DNA from: Lachnospiraceae bacterium
GTDB lineage: Bacteria > Bacillota > Clostridia > Lachnospirales > Lachnospiraceae
Assembly (NCBI GenBank): GCA_910575605.1
Contig: CAJTEW010000001.1
Location: 186,001 to 250,000, forward strand
Direction: 5' to 3'
Length of the DNA: 64,000 nucleotides
Shown here: positions 36,023 to 44,127 of the stretch, piece by piece
Position numbering within the stretch: position 1 is the first letter of the stretch
Layout: every line of letters begins with the position of its first letter
Made by a program: the position numbers and the translations under genes
Notes under the pieces: model-generated
Database searches by the model: none
What the model was told of the DNA's origin: nothing
The model's input: only the letters and a program-made list of their open reading frames with translations

Positions 36023-36151
36023 TCAGTATCTGCCATTAGACGGCATAACCGTAGACTTGACAGCTCTGTCTATCCAAAACTGAATTACGGACAATCCGCT
36101 CTCTGTATTAACCTCTATGTTCCTGTTTGATGATTGATTGAAACGCCTCAT
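36023..36151 (-). CDS. Putative 42-residue peptide upstream of rtcB2
   Basis: A short frame with ATG start preceded by AAAGGAGG at 6 bases. It encodes MRRFNQSSNRNIEVNTESGL and 22 more residues ending in SNGRY. It is soluble, polar and of unknown family. It lies 120 bases upstream of rtcB2 on the same strand. The very good ribosome binding site is the main support; it may be a leader peptide for the operon. Confidence 0.5.
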   Translation of the reverse strand: MRRFNQSSNRNIEVNTESGLSVIQFWIDRAVKSTVMPSNGRY

Positions 36152-36217
36152 GATTGTCCTCCTTTCAGTGTAAATAAATGATTTCTGATTCCAAATCTAA
36201 GTATACAATCCTGACAG

Positions 36218-36406
36218 TCACTTGTCAATAAGCTTCTTTTTTATTTGCTCTTTCAAATAATTGCGTTCATATTCATTAGGATTAAACTTTTCTATTAAAG
36301 TGGCCATTTTGTCCACACAAAATTCTTCCACCTGTCTCTGCTTCTCCGCATCCATTTCTGTCGGAGTATGTAAAACAACTTTTATTTTTTGCTTCCTTTT
36401 TGCCAT
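36218..36406 (-). CDS. Small basic protein, unknown
   Basis: A 62-residue basic protein (AKRKQKIKVVLHTPTEMDAE at the N-terminus, then a helical ERNYLKEQIKKKLIDK end). The start is placed at the second ATG (36406), which gives a compact protein; the frame extends 7 codons upstream. No family is recognised. Spacing to the 42-residue peptide is 66 bases. Confidence 0.55.
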   Translation of the reverse strand: MAKRKQKIKVVLHTPTEMDAEKQRQVEEFCVDKMATLIEKFNPNEYERNYLKEQIKKKLIDK

Positions 36407-36574
36407 AACAACCTGCTTTCCCGACAAGAAGACTCATCTATTTTTATGAACTTTCTATCATTTCTATTCTTTATGAGGTTGTTATAAAAACTATAAATAA
36501 TTATTTTTCAAATTCTTTCTATATACAAAAACAAACACTAACGCTGGCATAATAATTTTTACTATCCTTACTAT

Positions 36575-36757
36575 CCGCGGTTACAAAATCCCTGTGAATG
36601 CGGAAAATCCATCAACCATTTCAAAGACAGTTTCTGTGTTACCAAGCACAAGACGTCGTATGAGAGAACGCTCCATGCTAATCTATTGCTCGCCAGAATA
36701 ACCCAGTTGATTACCATAATGGTTATGGATAAAATCGATACACACCAAATTATGTAA
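36575..36757 (+). pseudogene. Possible decayed transposase end
   Basis: A 60-codon frame without a start encodes NPCECGKSINHFKDSF and KTSYERTLHANLLLARITQL, then ends in a stop. The RTLHANLLLARI segment has the feel of the C-terminus of a DDE transposase, but no family is claimed. It lies alone in the 525-base gap between the small basic protein gene and the 612-residue gene; the rest of that gap is AT-rich and non-coding. Confidence 0.25.
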
Positions 36758-36823
36758 TTTTTATTCTATATTGTTTCACAAATCTAACAGTCTCCTTCAC
36801 ATTATAAAAATATTATATTTTTA

Positions 36824-36915
36824 AGTACATTAATATTTTTAGTACATTAAATATTTGACATATTTTTTAAATTAGTACATAATAAATTAAACAATTTTCA
36901 TAAATAGTACACAGA
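36824..36915 (+). promoter_or_regulatory. Promoter with four AGTACA repeats
   Basis: A consensus TTGACA (36855-36860), 17 bases, then CATAAT (36878-36883) precede the 612-residue gene. Direct repeats AGTACATTAA at 36824 and 36841, AGTACATAAT at 36874 overlapping the -10 box, and AGTACACAGA at 36906 surround it. The arrangement suits repressor operators or replication iterons. AAAGGAG stands before the ATG at 36932. Confidence 0.7.
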
Positions 36916-36931
36916 CAAAGGAGAAAATTTT

Positions 36932-38770
36932 ATGTTAGAATATGAATCTTTACCTCAGAGAGCCCCTATATCCCCCACTTTAACTGCTGAAGGATTAAAA
37001 AATATGTATAAAAATTTTTCTAAAAGTGCTAATTTTGAAAAGCAGCTATTTAAAAAAATCAATTCACTAATTGACGCTCAAAATAGTTACTGTTCCATTA
37101 CCCAAAAAAAGCTACCACCTTTTTTTGATTTAAGATTTTTTGTTCAACATTTTTGGCTCCATAATGACCAATTATATTATGGCAAAATAAAAATCAATGA
37201 TGTAAAAACATTATTTCTTTCAACTGGTGCTGCCCATACTCCTGATTATCAAGCAGAAACGACAATATTGCACATTCTGACACAACTGCTTCAAGAACTT
37301 ACTACCTCATTAGATTCAGCTGTCAACTATTATCACACTTACTATACACAAGAACCTTCTCCAATTTTTTCTGATATATACAAATACTTCAAAATATATT
37401 TAGGGGAGCTTTTCTACTTTGGCCCCTCTATTGCTTCCTCTAACGCCATTGTTCCTTTTTGTTTTTCTTCAAATAATTGGGAATATTTTTTTACTGATAT
37501 AATTGAACATCCGGTTCCACCAAAAACATTCGCCACCAAACTCTTTAAGCTGATTAAAAAGCAGCTTTTAGTCTCTGACGGTGATTTTCGGATACAACAT
37601 GCTCCTGCCCCTACATCTTATTATTTACCTTATTTTGAAACAACTCAAAAAATTATATCATTGAATTATAATACTCAACTTCAAGAGTTTGGCATCTCAT
37701 TTGTGACTATTCCCAGTATAGATAAAAAACTCCTTTGGAGCCGCAGCTATCATCTTCCATGCCCTACACCCATTTCAGAAAAACTAACCAATGTTTTATA
37801 CCATCTGACAAATGGTAATTTTCAATTGTTAAATAAACTCGCAATACTTTTTGCCAATGTTATATGCCCCGAAGTCCTGAGTAAGTGTTTATTTGTAATA
37901 TCTGGGCCTCCTAAAATTAAGGAAGTATTAACATTCCTTTTATTAGAACAAATAACCGATACTTCTGCCAAAGAGTATTCTTTAAAAAGTTTAACCTCCC
38001 CAAAAATTATATGTGAATTGGCCTCGTTAGTATTTAGTAAATCTAATGCAATTATCCTTTCTGATTGTACTCCGGTCCACACAGATGAGAAGATTGCTGT
38101 TATTAAAAAATTAATAAAAGGAACGTCCATATCCACCAAAGATAAAATGTTCGGGAAAATAACTTTAAAAAATACTTCCCCTATTATTTGTTTTCCCAGA
38201 ACTCACGAGGAACTTGTTTCTCTTACCAACACATATCCGACAATGGTGCTTGATTTTTCAAAAACGGAGGTTTGCAAAGAGCTAACTTATTTAGAAAACC
38301 AGTCTTGGCTACAATTAACTTTTCCGCTCTATGGACTGAAATTAATTGCAGATTCCAAAAACGGAAAACCACTGCCCAGAACCAAACAAATTGCACCTAA
38401 AATTAATCATGATTGGATTATTAGTAAATTCCTCGCTTATTGCTGCACCACGCCAAGTAACCAACACGTATATGCTGACGAACTCTACGAGGCCTATATC
38501 CTATTTTTTTCCTCACACTTTGGAAGTTCTCCATTAAAAAGGCTTCAATTCGTAAAGCGGCTGAAAACAAGCGGGAAATACGAATATAAGCGTCCGCACA
38601 CCAGTTCAAATCTTCCGAATAAATACGCCTTTACAAATTTGGCTTTAAAAGAGGATTATGTATCCATAATATGTTCTCTTTCCTCTCCTGAACTTTCATT
38701 GGAAGAGACTGCTCTTTATAAAAAACTTAAAGAGTTTGATTCACTCATTCCAATAGAGATGTTTTATTAA
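36932..38770 (+). CDS. P4/D5-type helicase-like protein with degenerate Walker A
   Basis: A 612-residue protein. Its C-terminal half follows the layout of phage P4-type primase-helicases: a hydrophobic strand into SGPPKIKEVLTFLL where Walker A belongs, then AIILSDCTPV, KKLIKGTSISTKDKMFGKIT and an arginine-finger-like ICFPRTHEELVS. The usual C-terminal winged domain follows (VYADELYEAYILFFSSHF, FVKRLKTSGKYEYKR). The Walker A lacks the GKS/T, so ATP hydrolysis is doubtful. The N-terminal 300 residues are unfamiliar. Probably a replication-derived protein, now with a structural or regulatory job. Confidence 0.5.
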   Translation: MLEYESLPQRAPISPTLTAEGLKNMYKNFSKSANFEKQLFKKINSLIDAQNSYCSITQKKLPPFFDLRFFVQHFWLHNDQLYYGKIKINDVKTLFLSTGAAHTPDYQAETTILHILTQLLQELTTSLDSAVNYYHTYYTQEPSPIFSDIYKYFKIYLGELFYFGPSIASSNAIVPFCFSSNNWEYFFTDIIEHPVPPKTFATKLFKLIKKQLLVSDGDFRIQHAPAPTSYYLPYFETTQKIISLNYNTQLQEFGISFVTIPSIDKKLLWSRSYHLPCPTPISEKLTNVLYHLTNGNFQLLNKLAILFANVICPEVLSKCLFVISGPPKIKEVLTFLLLEQITDTSAKEYSLKSLTSPKIICELASLVFSKSNAIILSDCTPVHTDEKIAVIKKLIKGTSISTKDKMFGKITLKNTSPIICFPRTHEELVSLTNTYPTMVLDFSKTEVCKELTYLENQSWLQLTFPLYGLKLIADSKNGKPLPRTKQIAPKINHDWIISKFLAYCCTTPSNQHVYADELYEAYILFFSSHFGSSPLKRLQFVKRLKTSGKYEYKRPHTSSNLPNKYAFTNLALKEDYVSIICSLSSPELSLEETALYKKLKEFDSLIPIEMFY

Positions 38771-38870
38771 TGCCGAAATTAAAAAGCCGTCAGAAGTTTT
38801 TCCCCGTTACTATCAACGCTGCTGTCAAGCTCATATTTTATTCATTTCATTCTACACTATCCACGCGCAA

Positions 38871-38911
38871 AAAAACCGCAATCCTCGATATTTCAAGGGT
38901 TACGGTCTTTT
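38871..38911. terminator. Terminator between convergent genes in E1
   Basis: ACCGCAATCCT and AGGGTTACGGT pair over 11 bases with one mismatch and one G-T pair, loop of 10. The minus strand continues into TTTTTTT and the plus strand into CTTTT. It can terminate both the 612-residue gene and the right-end HTH gene. Confidence 0.75.
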
Positions 38912-38996
38912 GCCTGCGGATAGCAAGGCTCGAACCTGCACGTCATAAACGCCAGTTCCTATGTTTAGCGGCATCTTCATTTTACCGCAAACTTTT

Positions 38997-39476
38997 TCAC
39001 AATCCAAATGTATGTTCTATTTTCTTTAACTTATGATAAGCTTCCTCTGAAATCTTCATTTTTCCAACTTCATAGCATTTATAAGATGACAGTGGTACAT
39101 TTAAAATTTCTACAAACTGTCTCTGTGTCATACCATTATTCTCTCGAATCCTCTTCAGATATTCACATACATTCGTAGTATCTACAAATCTATGATATTC
39201 ATTACAAAAATAATATTCTTCTACACCAAAATATAACGCCATTTTTTTCAACAACTGTATATTCATATGCGCCTCCGGTATCTTTGCATTCGCATAAGAA
39301 AAAATAGTATCTCTGGAACACCCTATCGCTGCTCCCAATTTAGGTTGCGACAACTTTTCTTTCTTCATAAAATATTTAATTCGTGTTGAAATACTTCTAT
39401 TTCTATATTCTTCGTCTTCGAACATACCATCGAACACTCTGCTGGATTTGGTTAATACCGCCCCATTTGTTTCCAC
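38997..39476 (-). CDS. Two-HTH XRE-type regulator at the right end of E1
   Basis: A protein of up to 159 residues with two helix-turn-helix units: KKEKLSQPKLGAAIGCSRDT (about 38-60) and NNGMTQRQFVEILNVPLSSY (about 113-135). The longest frame starts at a GTG inside the attachment arm and has no ribosome binding site; an ATG at 39425 (MFEDEEYR) would give 142 residues. In the circular element the gene lies just downstream of the recombinase, so integration separates it from that read-through. It may govern excision or entry genes. Confidence 0.75.
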   Translation of the reverse strand: METNGAVLTKSSRVFDGMFEDEEYRNRSISTRIKYFMKKEKLSQPKLGAAIGCSRDTIFSYANAKIPEAHMNIQLLKKMALYFGVEEYYFCNEYHRFVDTTNVCEYLKRIRENNGMTQRQFVEILNVPLSSYKCYEVGKMKISEEAYHKLKKIEHTFGL

Positions 39477-39515
39477 TGCTATACCATCGGCAAATCGACC
39501 CTTCTTTCCATAATC
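39465..39515. other. Right attachment junction of E1 (attR)
   Basis: Reading inward from the AA core (39492-39493), GCCGATGGTATA is followed by GCAGTGGAAACAA (39467-39479 on the minus strand). This matches the left arm at 12 of 13 bases at the same 12-base distance. Outside the core the ATPase gene resumes in frame at the lysine codon. Confidence 0.85.
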
Positions 39516-40121
39516 GCAGGACTTCTCGTTCCGGAAAAGGGACTGATTAAAATTAATGGGAAATACTTACGCGAAAGTACAACAAATGTTGGCTACATGC
39601 TCCAGCATGATGAATTATTCGAATGGAGAACCGTCTACAACAATGTAATACTCGGATTAGAGGTACAGCATATGCTTACCGCAAGAACACGTGAAAAAGC
39701 CCATGAACTTCTTGATTTCTATGGTCTTAAGCAGTTTGAGCATGCACGCCCCTCTGAACTCTCCGGAGGCATGCGCCAAAGGGCAGCCCTCATCCGCACA
39801 CTGGTCCTTGATCCGGATCTTCTGCTTCTTGATGAGCCATTTTCTGCACTTGATTACCAGACGCGCCTAAATGTAGGCGACGATATCGGGCAGATTATAC
39901 GACGGGAAAAAAAGGCGGCGCTTCTCGTTACACATGACTTGTCAGAAGCCATTTCCCTTGCCGACAGGGTCATTATTCTTTCCGGCCGGCCCGCAGAGAT
40001 AAAGCAGACCATACCTCTAATCTTTGACCTTGAAGAAGACACCCCGTTAGCCAGACGAAATGCACCTGAATTCAAAACCTATTTTAATTTAATATGGAAG
40101 GAGCTGAACATAGATGAGTGA
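39494..40121 (+). pseudogene. 3' part of ABC importer ATPase gene
   Basis: Continues the gene begun at 14727. It encodes the rest of the P-loop (KSTLLSIIAG once joined), a Q-loop in YMLQHDELFEW, the signature LSGGMRQRAALIRTL, Walker B LDPDLLLLDEPFSALD and the switch VTHDLSEAIS. All are intact, so only the insertion has inactivated it. It overlaps the permease gene by ATGAGTGA, typical of an ATPase-permease operon. Related systems import nitrate, sulfonates, taurine or thiamine precursors; no binding-protein gene is present in the window. Confidence 0.93.
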
Positions 40122-40805
40122 CCTTTCAAAGGAACAGCAGAAATATCTTCTCTGCCTGAAAAAACATAAACGAATTGTCCGTGTCTCCCGGATTCTAATT
40201 CTCCTAAGCTTCCTGTTTCTCTGGGAATTTACGGCAAATGTAGGAATCATTGATTCCTTTATCTTCAGTAGTCCGTCAAAAATTGCCTTGTGCTTCTGGG
40301 GCATGGTACTGGATAAGAGTATCTTCCTCCATATAGGAATTACTCTGTACGAAACCATTATCAGTTTCTTCCTTGTAATTGCCATCAGTGTGCTGGTGGC
40401 AGTTGCCCTGTGGTTCAGCGTCAAGCTCTCAGAAATACTGGATCCTTATCTGGTTGTATTAAACAGCCTTCCGAAATCCGCGCTTGCGCCTCTCCTTATC
40501 GTATGGCTCGGCGCCACAAAAACAACGATTATTGTGGCCGGAATGTCCGTCGCGGTGTTCGGAAGCATCTTAAGCCTTTACACCAGCTTTATTACTGTAG
40601 ACCCTGGGAAAGTAAAGCTTATTTACACCCTTCAGGGAAAAAAATACCAAGCACTTACCAAGGTAGTACTTCCAAGCTCTGTACCTGCCATTATCAGCAA
40701 TATGAAAGTTAACATAGGTCTCTGCCTCGTGGGCGTAATTATCGGGGAATTTCTCGCCGCAAGAGACGGACTTGGATATCTGATTATATATTCCAGCCAG
40801 GTATT
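40114..40805 (+). pseudogene. 5' part of ABC importer permease gene, interrupted by E2
   Basis: Encodes residues 1-230 of a BPD-type permease, including GITLYETIISFFLVIAISVL and the EAA-like loop SSVPAIISNMKVNIGLCLVG, up to YLIIYSSQV. The frame then leaves the gene at E2 and continues meaninglessly to 40929. The missing end lies at 47952-48057. Joining the two gives 265 residues with the last transmembrane helix restored. The start is coupled to the ATPase and has AAGGAG upstream. Confidence 0.92.
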
Positions 40806-40828
40806 CAGCCGTGAGGGCATTATGATAC
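40804..40828. other. Left attachment junction of E2 (attL)
   Basis: The permease phenylalanine codon is cut after TT (40804-40805). Inside the element, after CAGCCGTGAGGG, lies CATTATGATAC (40818-40828). The right junction has CATTCTGATAC in inverted orientation, also 12 bases inside its TT core. Confidence 0.85.
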
Positions 40829-40880
40829 TGTGTAATATCATATACTTAAAGATATTTATAATTCCTCATCTAACAAACAG

Positions 40881-42605
40881 TCATTCTAATATTTCCCATA
40901 CCCCTTTTCCCCCGCTTCCGCGAAACTGAATCCTCCCCTCTTTTTTCAGTGCCCTTATCCTGTAATTGACTCCCGACAGGCTGATTCCCAATTCCTCTGC
41001 AATCCTTCTGGCCGTCATCTGGGGATTCTCACGCATCATGTCAACAATTCTTTCCCGTTCTTCCTTCTTTTTCTTCCTGTAATTAAACAGCTTCCCATAT
41101 TCCGCCTTTATGCAGTTTAACTCACACACGATCTCCATATATTCAGGATAAATGAATATCTTCTCTACCTCATCCATCATTGCCATAGCAACTGCTCTTT
41201 CAAAAATATTCTTCGTCTCAAATACACGTTCAATACAAAAAAACCTCTTTTCTATTACTCCCTCCTCTTTCTTATTTCCTAACCTATCTATTTTTTTTCG
41301 TATCTCTAAAACCTCTTCTTCCAGCCCTTTTTGTTTTCTCTGATAAACTTCGTCAGAAATAACCCCCTCCAATAACTTCTCTACCAGTAGATTCATCTGA
41401 CACAGAAGCTTTTCCTCCTTCTCATGTTCCCTTAAAAGCTCTGTCTGATAGTCTGTTTCTTTCAGAACACTTTCCAGCATCTCTGTCATATCACTGATAA
41501 TCTGTTCTCTGTCTGGCTGATAGCTTTTCGCATAAATATGCTTTAACAGTCCATACAATGCCTCTTCCTCAAGATGAACATTCCCGCACGTCTCTCCCTC
41601 AAGATACCTGCTGCATTTCCATTCATAAATAGTCTCCCCATCCCTGTACCGCTTTCTTGTCCTCCTATAATAAGGGCTTTTACATAACCCACAGAAAAGT
41701 TTTCCGCTTAAATAGGATTTTCCCTTATAGCGCCCCCTTTTTTCACTTTCTGTCCTTCCTGCCTTTTCTGACCTCTTCTCAATCTCACAGTTAGCCGCCT
41801 CCCACAACTCCTCCGACACAATTGGCGGAACCTTATTTTCGTATATAAACTGCTCCTCCTTAGGAACCTTCCTTATTTTTTTCGATTCAAAATCATAGTG
41901 TAATCTATTCATTACTGCTGTTCCTTTATTAATTGGATTATGAATCATCCGTAGAATTGCAGAATCCGAAAACGGCTTCCCATTTCTTCCTACAATTCCT
42001 TCCTTTTTGAGAATAGCTGAAATTCTGCGGCTCCCAAATCCAGCGGCACACAGCTCGTACATACGTCTTTTAATTTTTGCCTCCTCTTCAACCACCTCCA
42101 CACTTTTATCCGGCAGTTTCCGATATCCGTAAGTATTTGATGTCAAAATCACGGGACCGTTATTTTTCTGTCTGTTTCGGTGGGCATTGTTTATTTTTTT
42201 ACTCAGCTCCCGGCTGTACTCCTCTGCCAGAATCGCCTTAATTCCAGTAATCAGGGCATCGTCTGTTGTATAATATTTCCGTTCAATATAGATATAAAGC
42301 TTTTTCTGCCCACGCAGCAGACGGTCTATAAAAAGATACCAGTCCTTCGTGTTCCGCATTAACCTGTCCTGAGACTTAATTACAATAATATCAAACTTAT
42401 CACTTGCCAGATCCTCATACAGACGCTTATATTCATTTCTACCCTTTGTCGTAGTCCCAGAACGGCTTTCTACATATATGTCAGTAAGCAGCCACCCATT
42501 TTCACGCACACACATCCTGCCCTCTTCCACCTGTTTTTTCAGGGCATCCTTCTGGCTTTCCTCTTCCGTACTGCAGCGGGCATAAATAACCGCACGGACA
42601 GTCAT
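40881..42605 (-). CDS. Large serine recombinase of E2 with C-terminal winged helix
   Basis: A 574-residue recombinase. The resolvase domain starts TVRAVIYARCSTEEESQKD with the nucleophile in YARCST, and keeps KSQDRLMRN and EEYSRELSKKI. A recombinase domain, a zinc ribbon (LFCGLCKSPYYRRT with KCSRYLEGETCGN) and a coiled coil follow. The last 60 residues form a separate winged helix-turn-helix (ENPQMTARRIAEELGISLSG, VNYRIRALKKEGRIQFRG), unusual for this class. It lies at the left end of E2 and overlaps its upstream 55-residue partner by ATGA. Confidence 0.93.
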   Translation of the reverse strand: MTVRAVIYARCSTEEESQKDALKKQVEEGRMCVRENGWLLTDIYVESRSGTTTKGRNEYKRLYEDLASDKFDIIVIKSQDRLMRNTKDWYLFIDRLLRGQKKLYIYIERKYYTTDDALITGIKAILAEEYSRELSKKINNAHRNRQKNNGPVILTSNTYGYRKLPDKSVEVVEEEAKIKRRMYELCAAGFGSRRISAILKKEGIVGRNGKPFSDSAILRMIHNPINKGTAVMNRLHYDFESKKIRKVPKEEQFIYENKVPPIVSEELWEAANCEIEKRSEKAGRTESEKRGRYKGKSYLSGKLFCGLCKSPYYRRTRKRYRDGETIYEWKCSRYLEGETCGNVHLEEEALYGLLKHIYAKSYQPDREQIISDMTEMLESVLKETDYQTELLREHEKEEKLLCQMNLLVEKLLEGVISDEVYQRKQKGLEEEVLEIRKKIDRLGNKKEEGVIEKRFFCIERVFETKNIFERAVAMAMMDEVEKIFIYPEYMEIVCELNCIKAEYGKLFNYRKKKKEERERIVDMMRENPQMTARRIAEELGISLSGVNYRIRALKKEGRIQFRGSGGKGVWEILE

Positions 42606-42769
42606 ACATCTTCATCCCTTCGGATAAACTGTGTAAGGCAGAATTTCTCCTCCGGGCTTACAAGACCTTCCTGTAATAAAAGCTCTGCTAATTTCATCAT
42701 AATTTTTTTGTCCCGTTTTATCATCTGCCGGCTGGCCTCTGCCAATTTAAGCTTAGATGTGTCAGGCAT
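42602..42769 (-). CDS. 55-residue helical protein coupled to the E2 recombinase
   Basis: Short frame starting MPDTSKLKLAEASRQMIKRD and ending TQFIRRDEDV. Its stop overlaps the recombinase ATG (ATGA). GGGGGAA precedes its start. It is basic and helical and has no recognised domain. Position and coupling suggest a small recombinase partner, possibly controlling direction of recombination. Confidence 0.6.
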   Translation of the reverse strand: MPDTSKLKLAEASRQMIKRDKKIMMKLAELLLQEGLVSPEEKFCLTQFIRRDEDV

Positions 42770-42857
42770 AGCTTCCCCCACAACATATATCTTAATAAAA
42801 ATATATGCACTTTAAGAAGCAGTATATGACCATATATCCCCCGCTGCTTTTGACTAT

Positions 42858-42891
42858 AAAAACGCCTCTGGCATAAACTCTGCCAAAGGCG
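42858..42891 (-). terminator. Terminator of the DUF3798 importer operon
   Basis: CGCCTCTGGCA and TGCCAAAGGCG form an 11-base stem with one mismatch and a 7-base loop. On the minus strand it is followed by TTTTTATAG. It lies 20 bases after the DUF3798 gene. Confidence 0.85.
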
Positions 42892-42911
42892 CGTCACCTA
42901 GTATTTACTTT

Positions 42912-44096
42912 CTAATAATAAATGTCCTCAAGTATCAGCATATAATAATGGTCAAGCCCTTCTCCTGCAATCTGGAAATCAGCAGCAACCGGCATGTGTT
43001 CTTTTGAAAACTTATCCAAAAATTCTTTACTTAACACATCCTTTGGCTCTAATCCTTCATCATGCATATATTTTGCCAGCTCAACCTTGAGCTCAGGAAT
43101 ATAAACAGAGGACGGCATCGCCCATCCGGAAAGACGTCCGGTCATGTCTGCCTCCTTTGCCTTTTCTGTAATCATATCATTAATCTTACTGTAATCTCCT
43201 AAATCATCTTCTGTAATCTCCAGATTAAGAACAGTCGGATATGCCTGTGTAGGTGTCGGACAGCACTGCTCTGCAACCGTAAATTTCAGTTTAAAAGCCT
43301 CATCTAAAATCACGTCATACATAGGACAGTTTGTTCCAAAGATATTCGTATCTGGTCCATACTTTTCAATCTGTCTCGGAATATCCTCTCTTAGAAACTG
43401 AAGCATAGCTGCTGTTCCATTTCCTGTCTGCGGGTCTGGTGTGGTTACTTCCACAAATTCCATGTCAAGCTCCTCACAGGTCTTCTTCATCATGTCTCTG
43501 CGCTCTGCCTTACTTGCAGCTGCCATATGTGTCGGGAAGGAATAGTGGATGAAGGTCTTTGCTCCCATTTCATGCGCTTTTGTAGGAATGGTCACGCCTC
43601 TTCTTACCCAGTCCGTAGTAATTGCAATATCCACATACTCGTTAAGAAGCTTCGGGTCATCATTACAGGTTACGATAGAAACAATGTCCGGTCTCTTTTC
43701 ACGAATTGTCTGAAATGCAGGTACAATACCTTCCATTCCATTATCAAACAAAATATACTTCATTTCCGGATCATCTGCAAGACTTGTAACTACGGAAATA
43801 CAGCCCTCCTTATTGGTTGCAAAATCCTCAGGAAGAGTTTTATGTACTACCAGATCAGGATACTTTTTAACCATCTCCTCCGCCCCGCGGAACTCATCCT
43901 CGCTGACAGTAAGAGTCGGAGTTACGATACCGATTTTGTAAGCCTCATCATTTGTCTCTTCTCCTTCCTCTTTACTATCCTCTTGTGTCTTCTGTTCGCC
44001 CGTCTCCTTCGGCTCTGCATCATTCTTTGCACATCCCGCAGCCAGTGATACTGCCATCACTGTTACAAGAAGCATACTAAATAACCTTTTTTTCAT
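42912..44096 (-). CDS. DUF3798 substrate-binding lipoprotein
   Basis: A 394-residue lipoprotein: signal peptide with lipobox SLAAGCAKN, an acidic linker, then a two-lobed periplasmic-binding-like domain. Family marks are YKIGIVTPTLTVSEDEFRGA, the ADDPEMKYILFDNGMEGIVP segment, AKTFIHYSFPTHMAAASKAE and CCPTPTQAYPTVL. The DUF3798 group resembles sugar/nucleoside-type ABC binding proteins but its ligand is unknown. It is the last gene of a four-gene operon and probably delivers substrate to the two permeases upstream. Confidence 0.88.
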   Translation of the reverse strand: MKKRLFSMLLVTVMAVSLAAGCAKNDAEPKETGEQKTQEDSKEEGEETNDEAYKIGIVTPTLTVSEDEFRGAEEMVKKYPDLVVHKTLPEDFATNKEGCISVVTSLADDPEMKYILFDNGMEGIVPAFQTIREKRPDIVSIVTCNDDPKLLNEYVDIAITTDWVRRGVTIPTKAHEMGAKTFIHYSFPTHMAAASKAERRDMMKKTCEELDMEFVEVTTPDPQTGNGTAAMLQFLREDIPRQIEKYGPDTNIFGTNCPMYDVILDEAFKLKFTVAEQCCPTPTQAYPTVLNLEITEDDLGDYSKINDMITEKAKEADMTGRLSGWAMPSSVYIPELKVELAKYMHDEGLEPKDVLSKEFLDKFSKEHMPVAADFQIAGEGLDHYYMLILEDIYY

Positions 44097-44127
44097 TCGT
44101 TTCTCCTCTCTACTTTTTGGTTATTAT

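Larger units (their letters stand above)
14867..39491. mobile_element. E1: integrative mobilizable element, about 24.6 kb
   Basis: Both ends are fixed by the interrupted ATPase gene and the inverted arms. It contains a large serine recombinase at its left end, a compact HUH relaxase with a MobC-like partner, a Rad52/YqaJ recombination module and regulators. Cargo includes toxin-antitoxin, RtcB2-PrfH and a WYL-regulated membrane operon. No VirB4, VirD4 or other type IV secretion gene was found, so transfer would need a helper. Gene remnants (Rpn nuclease, possible transposase) show earlier decay within it. In the circular form the right-end HTH regulator would lie directly downstream of the recombinase. 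Confidence 0.9.

Noticed and set aside
38925-38999. tRNA-like segment on the minus strand (T-arm GCAGGTTCGAGCCTTGC and TGCGG/CCGCA ends)
   Set aside because: Length of 75 bases and the T-arm fit, but the acceptor has mismatches, no GG-containing D-loop exists and no anticodon stem of five pairs can be formed. At most a decayed tRNA or an old attachment site.
14867-39491. E1 as a self-transmissible conjugative element
   Set aside because: No VirB4, VirD4 coupling ATPase or other mating-channel gene could be found; only relaxase and MobC-type genes are present.
40806-40929. Tail of the 271-codon permease frame as a natural C-terminus
   Set aside because: The last 40 residues are polar, lack the final transmembrane helix and lie inside E2; the true ending is at 47952-48057.
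40838-42829. 9-base inverted repeat TCATATACT flanking the E2 recombinase, read at first as ends of a 2-kb element
   Set aside because: The permease gene resumes at 47952, not at 42830, so the real right end is far beyond. The repeat is short and AT-rich.
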